In this document: one piece after another, positions 36,294 through 44,765 of the stretch
Position numbering within the stretch: the first letter of the stretch is position 1
Layout: every line of letters begins with the position of its first letter
Source of the DNA: Promethearchaeati archaeon
GTDB taxonomy: Archaea > Asgardarchaeota > Heimdallarchaeia > Heimdallarchaeales > Heimdallarchaeaceae
Length of the DNA stretch: 59,417 nt
NCBI GenBank assembly: GCA_013166775.1
Contig: JABLTJ010000019.1
Coordinates: forward strand, 1-59,417
Reading direction: 5' to 3'
Program-made: the position numbers and the translations under genes
Notes under the pieces: model-generated
What the model was told of the DNA's origin: nothing
What the model saw: only the letters and a program-made list of their open reading frames with translations
Databases searched by the model: none

Positions 36294-37042
36294 GTTTATC
36301 TCTCAATGCTGGATTTTATTATTTAATTTGTGATTTAAGCGTATTAAGTGTTTTCTAAAAGAAGAAAAAGAGATTTTACTTCTTGTTAATTTTCTGTGAT
36401 TAATAATATCAAATAATTTTAAAAAAAAATGCTTTAAAAAATGTTTTATTAATTTTAATTTAATCCAAAATCGTTCAATATATGTAAAATGAGCTCAAAA
36501 TATGTTCAACATATGTTTTCTGTTAATTTATAAATAGAAGAATGTTGTTGCTTCGAAAGTTGTTTATAGATGAAGAGTATTATCAAACAAGTAGATATAG
36601 GAGAATATACCTCTATAATATTGTCCAGGAGTTCTACCAAAAAAAGTAGTGTCGAAAGAACTGTGAATAAATAATTGGTATGACTCCCCAGAAAATACAG
36701 AAATTATTTACCTACGATTTAAGAGCTCTAACACAAAATTACTCATTGTTGAAGGAACATAATTTGCCCTTCATTTATCTGAAGTAATAAACTAAGATGG
36801 TTGCTGAGATTTATATACCAAAGAAGAATAAAGTAAAATTCAGTTTACTGTTACCATTCAAGAAAGCAGAATGTTTAATTTAGAAACTGAACGGTATATT
36901 GTTCGTAATTTTTAGCAGTATCTCTATTACTTTATGAATATTGTTTTTATGTTAACAAATTCTTTTATTCCGTAGCTAGATAATTCTCTTTATCAACTAC
37001 AACAATTGCAGGTTTCATATATTGACGCTTTCACTTGATTTA
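36294..37042. other. Non-coding stretch with gene relics and a palindrome
   Basis: No intact gene longer than 40 codons is visible. A 7-base inverted repeat ATATGTT-C-AACATAT lies at 36500-36514, just before a TATA-like TTTATAAA (36528-36535). ATG 36570 opens a 34-codon frame that could be a tiny peptide. Downstream are the relics listed separately. The stretch is very AT-rich around 36410-36480. Confidence 0.5.
36680..36915 (+). pseudogene. Decayed coding stretch ending in a GNAT-like N-terminus
   Basis: One frame from ATG 36680 reads MTPQKIQKLFTYDLRALTQN, then a stop pair at 36785-36790, then on to MVAEIYIPKKNKVKFSLLL, up to TAG 36881. In another frame ATG 36871 gives MFNLETERYIVRNF then a stop. 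This matches the first residues of the acetyltransferase at 44206 (KLETERLIIRNF). The first part is unrecognised. Confidence 0.35.
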
Positions 37043-37711
37043 CTACTTAGGTTTTGAAAAGCAGGTAGCTAATTCTTCATTCCAGCCTGGTTCAGTTAAG
37101 AGTGCAAAAAGACCTACTGTATCAATGATGTACTGTACTTCTTTATAAGTTAATGAAGTGATTATCGACATGTTTTCTTCACTTAGATTATCAAGAAAAG
37201 TCTCAATGAATTCTGTCCTTTTCTTGATTAATTTCTTATGTAACTCCCAAAGACTTTTGTTATCTCCTTTACGATTATTAAAAAGCTGACCCACTAAAAG
37301 AGATACTTGATTCATTATTTTATTTTGATGTTTAGTAGTTTTTTTATCTTTAATCCATTGATCAATCTCTTCCATAATTAATCCATCATAGAAAACCTTT
37401 GCAGATCGCGTGTAAAGAGTCTGACCACTGAATTTGTTTTTTTCATTCTTGAATACTCTTCTTCCAGCTTGAACAACAAGTCCTGCATTCTCAAGTTCAT
37501 TTAAATAACGATAGACAGTTTTATCTGATTTTTTCAATTCATTCTTTAATTCGCTCAAGGTCATAGGATTATCTGTTAGAAGAGTTAAAATGCGAAAACG
37601 TATTTTTCGATCCCTAAGACATTTTACAGCTTCTGGTGTATTAACAACCAGAAAAGCTTTCTGCTGATATGCAATTGTATCTTGAATTATGTTTTCTTCC
37701 TTATTTAACAT
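37043..37711 (-). CDS. ArsR-like winged-helix regulator (B)
   Basis: This 222-residue protein has a winged HTH near 35-90 (RFRILTLLTDNPMTLSELKN, KTVYRYLNELENAGLVVQAG), then LYTRSAKVFYDGLIMEEIDQ and a helical C-terminal domain. It is a paralog of the regulators at 28595 and, as a relic, 43806. It is divergent from the WD40-serine hydrolase fusion, with 160 bases between the starts, so it probably controls that gene. Regulator A likewise lies next to a serine hydrolase gene. Confidence 0.83.
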   Translation of the reverse strand: MLNKEENIIQDTIAYQQKAFLVVNTPEAVKCLRDRKIRFRILTLLTDNPMTLSELKNELKKSDKTVYRYLNELENAGLVVQAGRRVFKNEKNKFSGQTLYTRSAKVFYDGLIMEEIDQWIKDKKTTKHQNKIMNQVSLLVGQLFNNRKGDNKSLWELHKKLIKKRTEFIETFLDNLSEENMSIITSLTYKEVQYIIDTVGLFALLTEPGWNEELATCFSKPK

Positions 37712-37871
37712 TTAAACACCATGCAATCCATGAGATATCTATAAAATCATTTGAATTCCTTTATAATTACAGAATTGGAGAAAGGTTTATAAGTTTTTTT
37801 GCGAAGAAATTCTCATAAAAAATGAGAAACACAAGACACAATAAATGAGAATTTCAAAAAGTGAAAAATAG

Positions 37872-40175
37872 ATGGGATCAGTAAGGGACAAAATATCGAA
37901 AAGAAGGATTGAGAGAAGTTCAATTTTAGGAATGAGTATTATATTTTTACTTCTATTCTCAACAGTAGTATCGTCAGATTTAGGAAACGTTGTAATAAAA
38001 GAACAAAAAGATGAAAAAAATGTGTATCTAAATAACGCAGAAGACAAGTTGAAGAGTGCTTTAACACCTTTTAGTAAGAATTTCGCCAATCTAACAGGTC
38101 ACGCATGGGATGTTAGAAGGGTGGAATTTTCTCCTAATGGAGAATTGTTAGCTTCAAGTAGTAGTGATGGAAGTATCAGATTATGGGATATTGAAACAGG
38201 AGACACAATTCGTATTTTGCAAAACCACTACTATGATGTAGCTTCAATAGCATTTTCTCCTGATAGCAAATTGCTAGCATCTGGAGGATGGGGAAAAAAA
38301 ATCAACTTATGGGATGTCTCAACTGGGAATTTGCTTAAAACTTGGTCAATTCATCCCCATGTTGCATTAGATTTAGCTTTTTCTCCTGATGGAAATTCAC
38401 TTGCAGTTGGAAGTGCAGATTATCAAGGGTATTGGACAATACTACAAGAACTTCCCTTAGAAAATAGCTACCTTAGAATTATAAATATAACAAATGGAGA
38501 AATTTTGCATAATTTTGAAGGTCATACAAATCCTGTAACATCTGTAAAATTTAGTTCAGATGGTTTAGATTTATACTCCAGCAGTTGGGATAAGACGATA
38601 AAGAAGTGGAATGTTTTAACAGGTTCAGAAGTATATTCCTTTTCAAATCATTCTGAAGTAATAACTTCAATAGATATATCACCAGATGGAACTAAATTAG
38701 TCTCGGGGAGTTTTGATAAAACAATACAAATATGGGATATCGTTTCGGAATCTCTTCTAGACATTCTTGAAGGTCCGGATATGGAAGTTTGGTCAGTTGT
38801 CTTTACAGGCGGTAATGATTTAGTTGCTGCAGCAGTAGGAAATAAGTCATCCGTACAAAAACCAAAAGAATTCTGGCAAGATGCTGGAGGAAAAGTAGAT
38901 TCTTCTATTCAGATATGGAATATTCAGAATGGAGAGCTGGAAGAAGTTTTAGTAGGGCATGATCATTTAATTGAATCAATCTCTGTTTCAAGTGATGGAA
39001 CGATGCTCGCATCAGGAAGCTGGGATTGGACAATTAAGCTTTGGGGAGATTACCCTATAATTATGCCTGATCAACCCATTGATCAGTGGGAGGTTTCTTC
39101 TCCTGAAGAACAAGGACTGAATTCCACAATGCTAAAAGAAATAGGTGAATCACCAGGGAGCGGAATTCATAGTATTCTAGTAGTAAGAAATAAGAAACTA
39201 GTTTTTGAAAAATATTATAATGACCCAACTCATAATTATATAGCAGAAAATAAACATGTACTTTTTTCAGCAACAAAAAGTTTTACTTCAGCTTTAGTAG
39301 GAATCGCAATCGATAAAGGATTTATTCAAAGTGTTGATCAGAAAGTGCTTGATTTCTTTCCAGAGTATGATTTTGATAATGTTGACTCTAGAAAAGAAGA
39401 AATGACATTAAAACATCTCTTAACTATGACATCAGGGTTAACTTGGTCAGAAACGCCTTATTTAGATTATATTTCAGAAATGTATTTCAGTAATGATAGT
39501 GTGCAATATGTTCTTGATAAAACAATGTTCTCAAATCCAGGTACTTACTACTTCTATAACTCAGGTGGATCACACTTGTTGTCCGCTATAATTCATCAGA
39601 CTACTGGTCAGTCAACTCTAGAGTTCGCTATTGAAAATCTATTTGAACCAATTGGAATAGAAAGAAATGATGTTATTTGGATGTCAGATACACAAGGAAG
39701 TGCATTTGGAGGAATAGGACTGTTTTTAACACCACGAAATATGGCAAAATTTGGTCAGTTATATTTGAATGAGGGAAAATGGAATGAAGAACAAATTATT
39801 CCTAAAGATTGGATTAATGAGTCCACTACAAATCAGATTGGACATATTGGATATTTTAGAGGAACTCATTCTATGGATGGATATGGTTACCAATGGTGGA
39901 CATCTAGCTCTCTTAATGGATTTACAGCATTAGGATACATGGGAAAATTTATCTTTGTTTTACCAGAAGAGGAGATAGTTGTGGTATTTACTTCTTTTGT
40001 AGATCCTTCTGTAATTTTTAACGTAGTAGACAAAATTATCAATACTATTCTTCCTGAAACTAATAGAACTGATTTCTTTCACTTATCTCTGATTTTCCCC
40101 TTTATACTTATAATTACAATTTTACAAAAGAGAGTCGGGAAAAAAGAAAAGTGGAAGGAGGAATTTTATAGTTGA
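37872..40175 (+). CDS. WD40-propeller fused to S12 serine hydrolase, membrane anchored
   Basis: This 767-residue protein starts with a signal helix at about 16-36. It carries seven WD40 repeats (about 75-390) with typical endings such as IRLWDIETG and INLWDVSTG. An S12 beta-lactamase-type domain follows, with SATK at residues 466-469, YNS at 562-564 and a GYMGKF stretch near the third motif position. A final helix near the C-terminus precedes KRVGKKEKWKEE. Seven repeats predict one complete propeller on the outer surface, joined to a peptidase or esterase. It is divergent from regulator B. Its end overlaps a nuclease relic. Confidence 0.9.
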   Translation: MGSVRDKISKRRIERSSILGMSIIFLLLFSTVVSSDLGNVVIKEQKDEKNVYLNNAEDKLKSALTPFSKNFANLTGHAWDVRRVEFSPNGELLASSSSDGSIRLWDIETGDTIRILQNHYYDVASIAFSPDSKLLASGGWGKKINLWDVSTGNLLKTWSIHPHVALDLAFSPDGNSLAVGSADYQGYWTILQELPLENSYLRIINITNGEILHNFEGHTNPVTSVKFSSDGLDLYSSSWDKTIKKWNVLTGSEVYSFSNHSEVITSIDISPDGTKLVSGSFDKTIQIWDIVSESLLDILEGPDMEVWSVVFTGGNDLVAAAVGNKSSVQKPKEFWQDAGGKVDSSIQIWNIQNGELEEVLVGHDHLIESISVSSDGTMLASGSWDWTIKLWGDYPIIMPDQPIDQWEVSSPEEQGLNSTMLKEIGESPGSGIHSILVVRNKKLVFEKYYNDPTHNYIAENKHVLFSATKSFTSALVGIAIDKGFIQSVDQKVLDFFPEYDFDNVDSRKEEMTLKHLLTMTSGLTWSETPYLDYISEMYFSNDSVQYVLDKTMFSNPGTYYFYNSGGSHLLSAIIHQTTGQSTLEFAIENLFEPIGIERNDVIWMSDTQGSAFGGIGLFLTPRNMAKFGQLYLNEGKWNEEQIIPKDWINESTTNQIGHIGYFRGTHSMDGYGYQWWTSSSLNGFTALGYMGKFIFVLPEEEIVVVFTSFVDPSVIFNVVDKIINTILPETNRTDFFHLSLIFPFILIITILQKRVGKKEKWKEEFYS

Positions 40176-40225
40176 ATCTCAATCCAGTTTGCTCGATGAT
40201 CTGATTGACCTCATTCGATAGCATT
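40166..40225 (-). pseudogene. Relic of the C-terminus of a CWH43-like EEP domain
   Basis: The minus strand reads NAIE, stop, GQSDHRANWIEIQL, stop. The CWH43-like protein at 32780 ends YIERGQSDHPAYWIEIQL. The DNA match is also visible. The relic overlaps the last codons of the serine hydrolase fusion, whose stop falls within it. Confidence 0.7.
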
Positions 40226-40254
40226 CTCTAAGGAGAATAACTCTAAATTTCTTA

Positions 40255-41622
40255 TTAAGGAGCAGGAGTTTCTATTGGTTCTTTTTGGTCACTTTTTTTG
40301 ATTGAGGGTGGGATTTCATCCTTCTGAGGAGCATAATCTGAAGGTTCTAGAGATATAGCTTCAAGTTGCTTAATCTTTGAAAAGAGGAATATTAATGTAA
40401 TAATAAATATTGCAAGCGATGCACTAGAAATAAATAAAGGTACAATACCAATCAATTCAGCTAATGGACCTACAACCAGGTACCCTACCATCATAGATAG
40501 TGAATTAAAAACCATAAAGAATCCAACAAAACGCCCCATTTTTTGTACAGGTACAGACATTTGGGTTATAGTTGCTCTAAGGGTTCTGAAGATTGGAAGC
40601 AGAAATGTAATAGAAATTCCACCAATGTAAATCCAGTAAAAACTCCCATTTGGAGCTAGCCCAAAAAAGATGATCCCAAAGAATAAGGAAATTATGCTTA
40701 TGAACATCGCTCTTGTTTTATGAACCCATTTACGCTTTAAACTAACAAGAATGGAACCCGTAATGATTCCGACTTGAAGACAGCCTGAAAGAATAGCCAT
40801 TTCAATTTCACTCCCACCATGTGAAACATTTACAAAATAAGTAATCAATGCATTAAATGGAGTCAGCATTAAATTAGCAATAATAACAACAGAAATAATT
40901 GCTCCAAGTCCAGGAATTTCTTTGAAGAGTTCCAATCCATCAGTAATTCTCTGAAATCTACGTTTCTTACTTTGAGTTTCTTTAATTTGATTTTGGTTTC
41001 TAAAAGGTTGATTTTGCTTTGGTATAGTTGCTGGAATCAAAAAGCAAAAAGCAATGAGAAATGTCACAACATCTACCCATAGTATTATAGAAATTGGAAA
41101 AAAAACCATTAGAAATGCTGCGATTGCAGGAGTAAGCAAATCGAGAACAGAAAGAAATAATTGGTTCAATCCATTAATATTAGAAAATTTCTTCTTTGGT
41201 ACCATAAGTGGAACTAATGTAGCAGATACAGGATTGTGAAATGTTTGAAAAATAGCTCGCAATGTGTTGAACATCAATACAAGACCAACCATAAATCCTC
41301 TGAAATATATAGCAGCAATTAAAATGAAAGTCGTAAAAGCTTGAAGAGAGTCTGCTATGATGAGCAACTTCTTTCGATCATATTTATCTGCGAATCTTCC
41401 AGCTAAGGGGCTTAATAAGACTCTAGGGACAAAAGTAAGGAAAAAACTGAGTGATAAGAAGCTTGCACTCTGAGTAACCTCGGTAATCCACCAAATTAAA
41501 GCGAATTGAACAATTGCAGAACCTAAATACGAAAACTTCTGCCCAATCCAAATTACTAAGAAATTCTTGAATTTTCTTCTTTCTTCATGTGTCAATTTAG
41601 ATGTTACTTCAGGATTCTGCAT
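40255..41622 (-). CDS. MFS transporter (probable drug/metabolite exporter)
   Basis: The protein has about 455 residues and twelve membrane helices, with the MFS motif A-like GRFADKYDRKKLL after helix 2 (GxxaDRxxxR). It has a long cytoplasmic loop (KQNQPFRNQNQIKETQSKKRR) after helix 6 and a Pro/Lys/Glu tail. It fits the MFS_3/enterobactin-exporter-like group. The start is ATG 41622 (an in-frame ATG lies at 41631); a TATA-like AATATATC at 41643-41650 would then give a leaderless message. It is divergent from a winged-helix regulator, and both promoters contain TGGCA half-sites. Confidence 0.88.
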   Translation of the reverse strand: MQNPEVTSKLTHEERRKFKNFLVIWIGQKFSYLGSAIVQFALIWWITEVTQSASFLSLSFFLTFVPRVLLSPLAGRFADKYDRKKLLIIADSLQAFTTFILIAAIYFRGFMVGLVLMFNTLRAIFQTFHNPVSATLVPLMVPKKKFSNINGLNQLFLSVLDLLTPAIAAFLMVFFPISIILWVDVVTFLIAFCFLIPATIPKQNQPFRNQNQIKETQSKKRRFQRITDGLELFKEIPGLGAIISVVIIANLMLTPFNALITYFVNVSHGGSEIEMAILSGCLQVGIITGSILVSLKRKWVHKTRAMFISIISLFFGIIFFGLAPNGSFYWIYIGGISITFLLPIFRTLRATITQMSVPVQKMGRFVGFFMVFNSLSMMVGYLVVGPLAELIGIVPLFISSASLAIFIITLIFLFSKIKQLEAISLEPSDYAPQKDEIPPSIKKSDQKEPIETPAP

Positions 41623-41657
41623 ATATACCATCCATGCGAACAGATATATTCCATTTC

Positions 41658-41759
41658 GGCACTCATGCCATTTTGAAATTTATATTCATTTCACTTCATT
41701 GACAGACATTTTTAAATATTTCGTATTGGCAGATACACCACATTGGCAGAAAATTTATA
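41658..41759. promoter_or_regulatory. Divergent promoter region with TGGCA half-sites
   Basis: GGCA-CTCA-TGCC (41658-41669) is an inverted repeat near the MFS promoter. TTGGCAGA occurs twice as a direct repeat at 41726-41733 and 41743-41750, the second just before the TATA box AATTTATA (41752-41759) of the regulator, whose ATG 41782 follows 23 bases later. Shared TGGCA half-sites suggest that the regulator controls both genes. Confidence 0.55.
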
Positions 41760-41781
41760 AGAAACGTTGTATTCTGTAATA

Positions 41782-42441
41782 ATGATGAATAGTACTCCCA
41801 CAGATATAATAGGTTTACTTGAAGATGAAACCGAATTTTCGATAATTATAGCTCTATTTACTTTTAAATCACAAAATCTAAAACACCTTTCAAGATTGTT
41901 GGACATTCCTGAATCAACTCTTCTTAGAAAACTAAAAAATATGATCAAAAACCAAATCATTATGTTAGATCAAGAAACAACTATCAACAGAAGGGGAAAA
42001 TTCTATACACTCACTCCAAAAGTTAAAAGGATTTTAGATACGCCTCCATCAAAGCCTAACGATACTGCAGAGGACAATCGTATTTTCAAAATTCGAAAAT
42101 CCCGCTTATATATTGCAATTTCAAGTATAAATCTTCAACTGGCTAAAATGTTAGCTCGGTACATTCAAATTGATCCAGAAATAATGACTAGGAAAGAAAA
42201 ACAAGGAGCTACTTCATCGCAACATACAATTCTCAATTTTCAAACTTTAGAAGAAATTTACGATTTTAGAAAGATTTTACAGGATTTTTATAGGAAAATT
42301 GAGAAATATGAGAAAACTGAAGAAGGGGAACCGCGATTTAAGTATTCTTTCCATCATCTTGCATGCCCTATAGGACTATTGTCTTCCCAAGAAACGATTG
42401 ATAAAATCTTCTCATTTATTACCAATGAAGAGGAAATGTGA
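41782..42441 (+). CDS. Winged-helix regulator, probable repressor of the MFS exporter
   Basis: The protein has about 220 residues, with an N-terminal winged HTH (FSIIIALFTFKSQNLKHLSR, then LDIPESTLLRKLKNMIKNQI) and a wing at NRRGKFYTLTPKV. A helical C-terminal domain follows. It resembles MarR/ArsR-like archaeal regulators and is more distant from regulators A and B. The start at ATG 41782 fits a leaderless message from the TATA box 23 bases upstream; the longer TTG start at 41767 would overlap the initiation region. It is divergent from the exporter. Confidence 0.8.
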   Translation: MMNSTPTDIIGLLEDETEFSIIIALFTFKSQNLKHLSRLLDIPESTLLRKLKNMIKNQIIMLDQETTINRRGKFYTLTPKVKRILDTPPSKPNDTAEDNRIFKIRKSRLYIAISSINLQLAKMLARYIQIDPEIMTRKEKQGATSSQHTILNFQTLEEIYDFRKILQDFYRKIEKYEKTEEGEPRFKYSFHHLACPIGLLSSQETIDKIFSFITNEEEM

Positions 42442-42509
42442 AAGTATAATTACATTCAACATGAAGGTGATATCAACTCTGAACATAAAACGAATTACCA
42501 TACATTAAT

Positions 42510-43610
42510 TCAATAAAAAGTTACATTCACTTGGTTTCTTTTTTTAACTAATCCATATACAAAAACACATACAGATAGACTGAGAATTACAAACAGGATT
42601 GAAGTTTCAGTACTTTCAGTTTCAGTATTTTCGCTTGTTTCAAATTGGATATCTATCTTCTCAGTCTTTACTAATACTCCTCCATCAATTCCAGTAACTC
42701 CAAAGAATTCATTTTTTTGTTCATAAGATTCAGATTCAGCAAGTTTTTCCAACAGATTGATTTTTGTACTTACTGAGAATTCATCACCTGAGTTAAAGTA
42801 AAACTCTAAATTGACAGGATCACAAATGTTACTATATTTTGTAGCATACATTCCCTCTTGATGGACTGCATAAAGTATGTTTGCACATTTAGAAACAGTA
42901 AGATCTTCTTCAGCATTAATTTCTCCAAACATTTGAGTAGCAGTATCATATCGCCAACAAGGGTGTTCACCATGGTTAACATCAGCTAAATTAAAATTAG
43001 TAGAAACTAAAAATGCGGAATCAATTCTTGTAAAAATCCATTGACCAGTAGAATTAACACTTACTACAACTGCATCACCCGTAGTATCAGCATAATGTAT
43101 TTGTCCACCAAAAGTACCACTCCATTTATGATTCTGATACCAATTAATTACTTCTGAGACATTCTTACAATCCCATAACACTTGAGCTAAGGCATTTGGA
43201 GTATAAGGATACAATGAACTTGGATTTAGATTCAACTGAACATCAGGGAGACCATTACCATCAAAACATAAGCCAAATTCATTCATCCCTCCTTGTTCCC
43301 ATGTATCAACATCAGTGTTATTATTGTTATCAAAACCAAAGAATACAGCACCATAAATCTCTTTATAACCAAAATAGGTTGTTGAAACATTCTGTGCAGG
43401 AACATACCATCGATAAGCGTTATTCAGTTTGTAATCCTCATTATTGCCAAATAATACTGTATCACCAATAACTGCGGTGAATATGGTACAAGAAGAAGTT
43501 ATATGGCTATATTCTTGGTTAGCTTTCATATTCTGACAGTATAAAGGTTGGAGAAGTATAAAACAAGAAATCAATAGGAAAGATAAATAGATTTTTTTTG
43601 TAGCTGACAT
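42510..43610 (-). CDS. Ntn-hydrolase of the choloylglycine/acyltransferase group, secreted
   Basis: The protein of about 366 residues has a signal peptide, and the mature N-terminal region carries SSCTIFTAV with the likely nucleophile Cys41, followed by LFGNNEDY. This is the Cys and Asn/Asp pattern of linear-amide C-N hydrolases (penicillin V acylase, bile salt hydrolase, acyl-CoA:6-APA acyltransferase-like). A C-terminal helix with VKKRNQ anchors it outside the cell. The substrate is unknown and may be an N-acyl amino acid or lipid amide. ATG 43610 is preferred over the one at 43619, three codons upstream. Confidence 0.83.
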   Translation of the reverse strand: MSATKKIYLSFLLISCFILLQPLYCQNMKANQEYSHITSSCTIFTAVIGDTVLFGNNEDYKLNNAYRWYVPAQNVSTTYFGYKEIYGAVFFGFDNNNNTDVDTWEQGGMNEFGLCFDGNGLPDVQLNLNPSSLYPYTPNALAQVLWDCKNVSEVINWYQNHKWSGTFGGQIHYADTTGDAVVVSVNSTGQWIFTRIDSAFLVSTNFNLADVNHGEHPCWRYDTATQMFGEINAEEDLTVSKCANILYAVHQEGMYATKYSNICDPVNLEFYFNSGDEFSVSTKINLLEKLAESESYEQKNEFFGVTGIDGGVLVKTEKIDIQFETSENTETESTETSILFVILSLSVCVFVYGLVKKRNQVNVTFY

Positions 43611-43805
43611 TCCAATCAAGAATTAACAAAGGAATTTATAATTTTATAGAAATATACTTTAGTTATTAAGGAAATTGCTAAATAAGAAGGGCTAGTAGAG
43701 ATAAAACAGAAGACACTACTAAAGGAATTAGTCTTTAAAACACTGCAATAGCCGCTCTAGGTATTTCTCTGCATTTCGTAAAAGGTAGAGATAGAAATAC
43801 CATCT

Positions 43806-44155
43806 TCAGAATTTGTCTGTATCTTTGAAACCCATATCTTTTGTCATTTCAGCTATTTCTTCGCTGTGAGAAGTTAAAAATTCAGCAGTATTCTGTAATG
43901 CTTCATCTTCTAATTTTTTACAAACTTCTCAATGCATTTAAGATCAGGATTCTCTTTTGCTAATGTAAGACCATACATATGGGAAAGAACTTCCGTGAAT
44001 CTTTTTTGCATAGGGAGTTTCCCATCTTTCATCAGATAGGAGTAGAGGTATGAAGGTTTGTGCTGTTAAAGAAAATAGAGTTTTGGTTGCCCGACTATTT
44101 GGATAGGCTCTTCTCCCAGCTTCAAAAACTATTCCATCTATTAAAATGTTTTTTT
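43806..44155 (-). pseudogene. Winged-helix regulator relic (A/B family)
   Basis: The minus strand reads HLIDGIVFEAGRRAYPNS (after one T is dropped) and TLFSLTAQTFIPLL, then in a shifted frame LMKDGKLPMQKRFTEVLSHM, then in another LEDEALQNTAEFLTSHSEE, to TGA 43806. The order and motifs match regulators A (HLIDADFVALVGKRV) and B (GLVVQAGRRVF). At least three frame changes and a missing N-terminus show advanced decay. The rest of 43620-43805 holds nothing recognisable. Confidence 0.65.
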
Positions 44156-44205
44156 AACTGATGGAAACTTAAAAATAGCAATGGTTTCAAAATAGGGTAG
44201 TTAGA

Positions 44206-44733
44206 ATGATCAAGTTGGAAACTGAAAGATTGATAATCAGAAACTTCACTATTGAAGATTGGAAGGATATTGCTACGATTGCTATGCATTATGAAGAAAC
44301 AGAACTAGCAAAATACGATGAAGGACCTTGGCCGAATACTCTGGAAGAATATAGAAAAATAGCAGATTGGTTTGCAAAAGGTGATGATTTTGTTGCTGTT
44401 GTTTTGAAAGCGGAAAAAAAAATGATAGGATGGATAGCTAAAGCTAGAAATAGAAAGAAGGAAAAAGAATTCAATTTTGGATATATTTTTCATCTTGATT
44501 TTCATGGTAAAGGATATGCAACTGAAAGCTGTCTAGCTGTAATAAAGTACATTTTTGAAGAATTGGATGCGGAATTAATAGTCTCAGGAACAGCAAAAAT
44601 TAATGAGCCTTCAAATAAATTACTCAAACGTTTAGGGTTCACTCCTATAGGAGAAACAACTCAGGCTTTTAGAAAAGATGAAGAAGGTAAACCAATTGAG
44701 TTTGTTGGAGTAGATTACGTTCTAAGAAAATAG
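44206..44733 (+). CDS. RimJ/RimL-type GNAT acetyltransferase
   Basis: The 175-residue protein starts MIKLETERLIIRNFTIEDW, the standard opening of RimJ/RimL-type N-acetyltransferases. It has the acetyl-CoA motif FHGKGYATESC (family Q/R-x-x-G-x-G/A) near residues 103-113, and NEPSNKLLKRLGFTPIGE near the end. Members acetylate protein N-termini, spermidine or small amines. It stands alone, next to a regulator relic. An apparent relic of a second copy's first 14 residues lies at 36871. Confidence 0.92.
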   Translation: MIKLETERLIIRNFTIEDWKDIATIAMHYEETELAKYDEGPWPNTLEEYRKIADWFAKGDDFVAVVLKAEKKMIGWIAKARNRKKEKEFNFGYIFHLDFHGKGYATESCLAVIKYIFEELDAELIVSGTAKINEPSNKLLKRLGFTPIGETTQAFRKDEEGKPIEFVGVDYVLRK

Positions 44734-44765
44734 TATTTGATATAGAAAATAAAGAAAAAAGGAAA

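Noticed and set aside
36400..36480. AT-rich tract as a replication origin
   Set aside because: There are no repeated origin boxes and no cdc6/orc gene nearby; AT-richness alone is expected in this genome.
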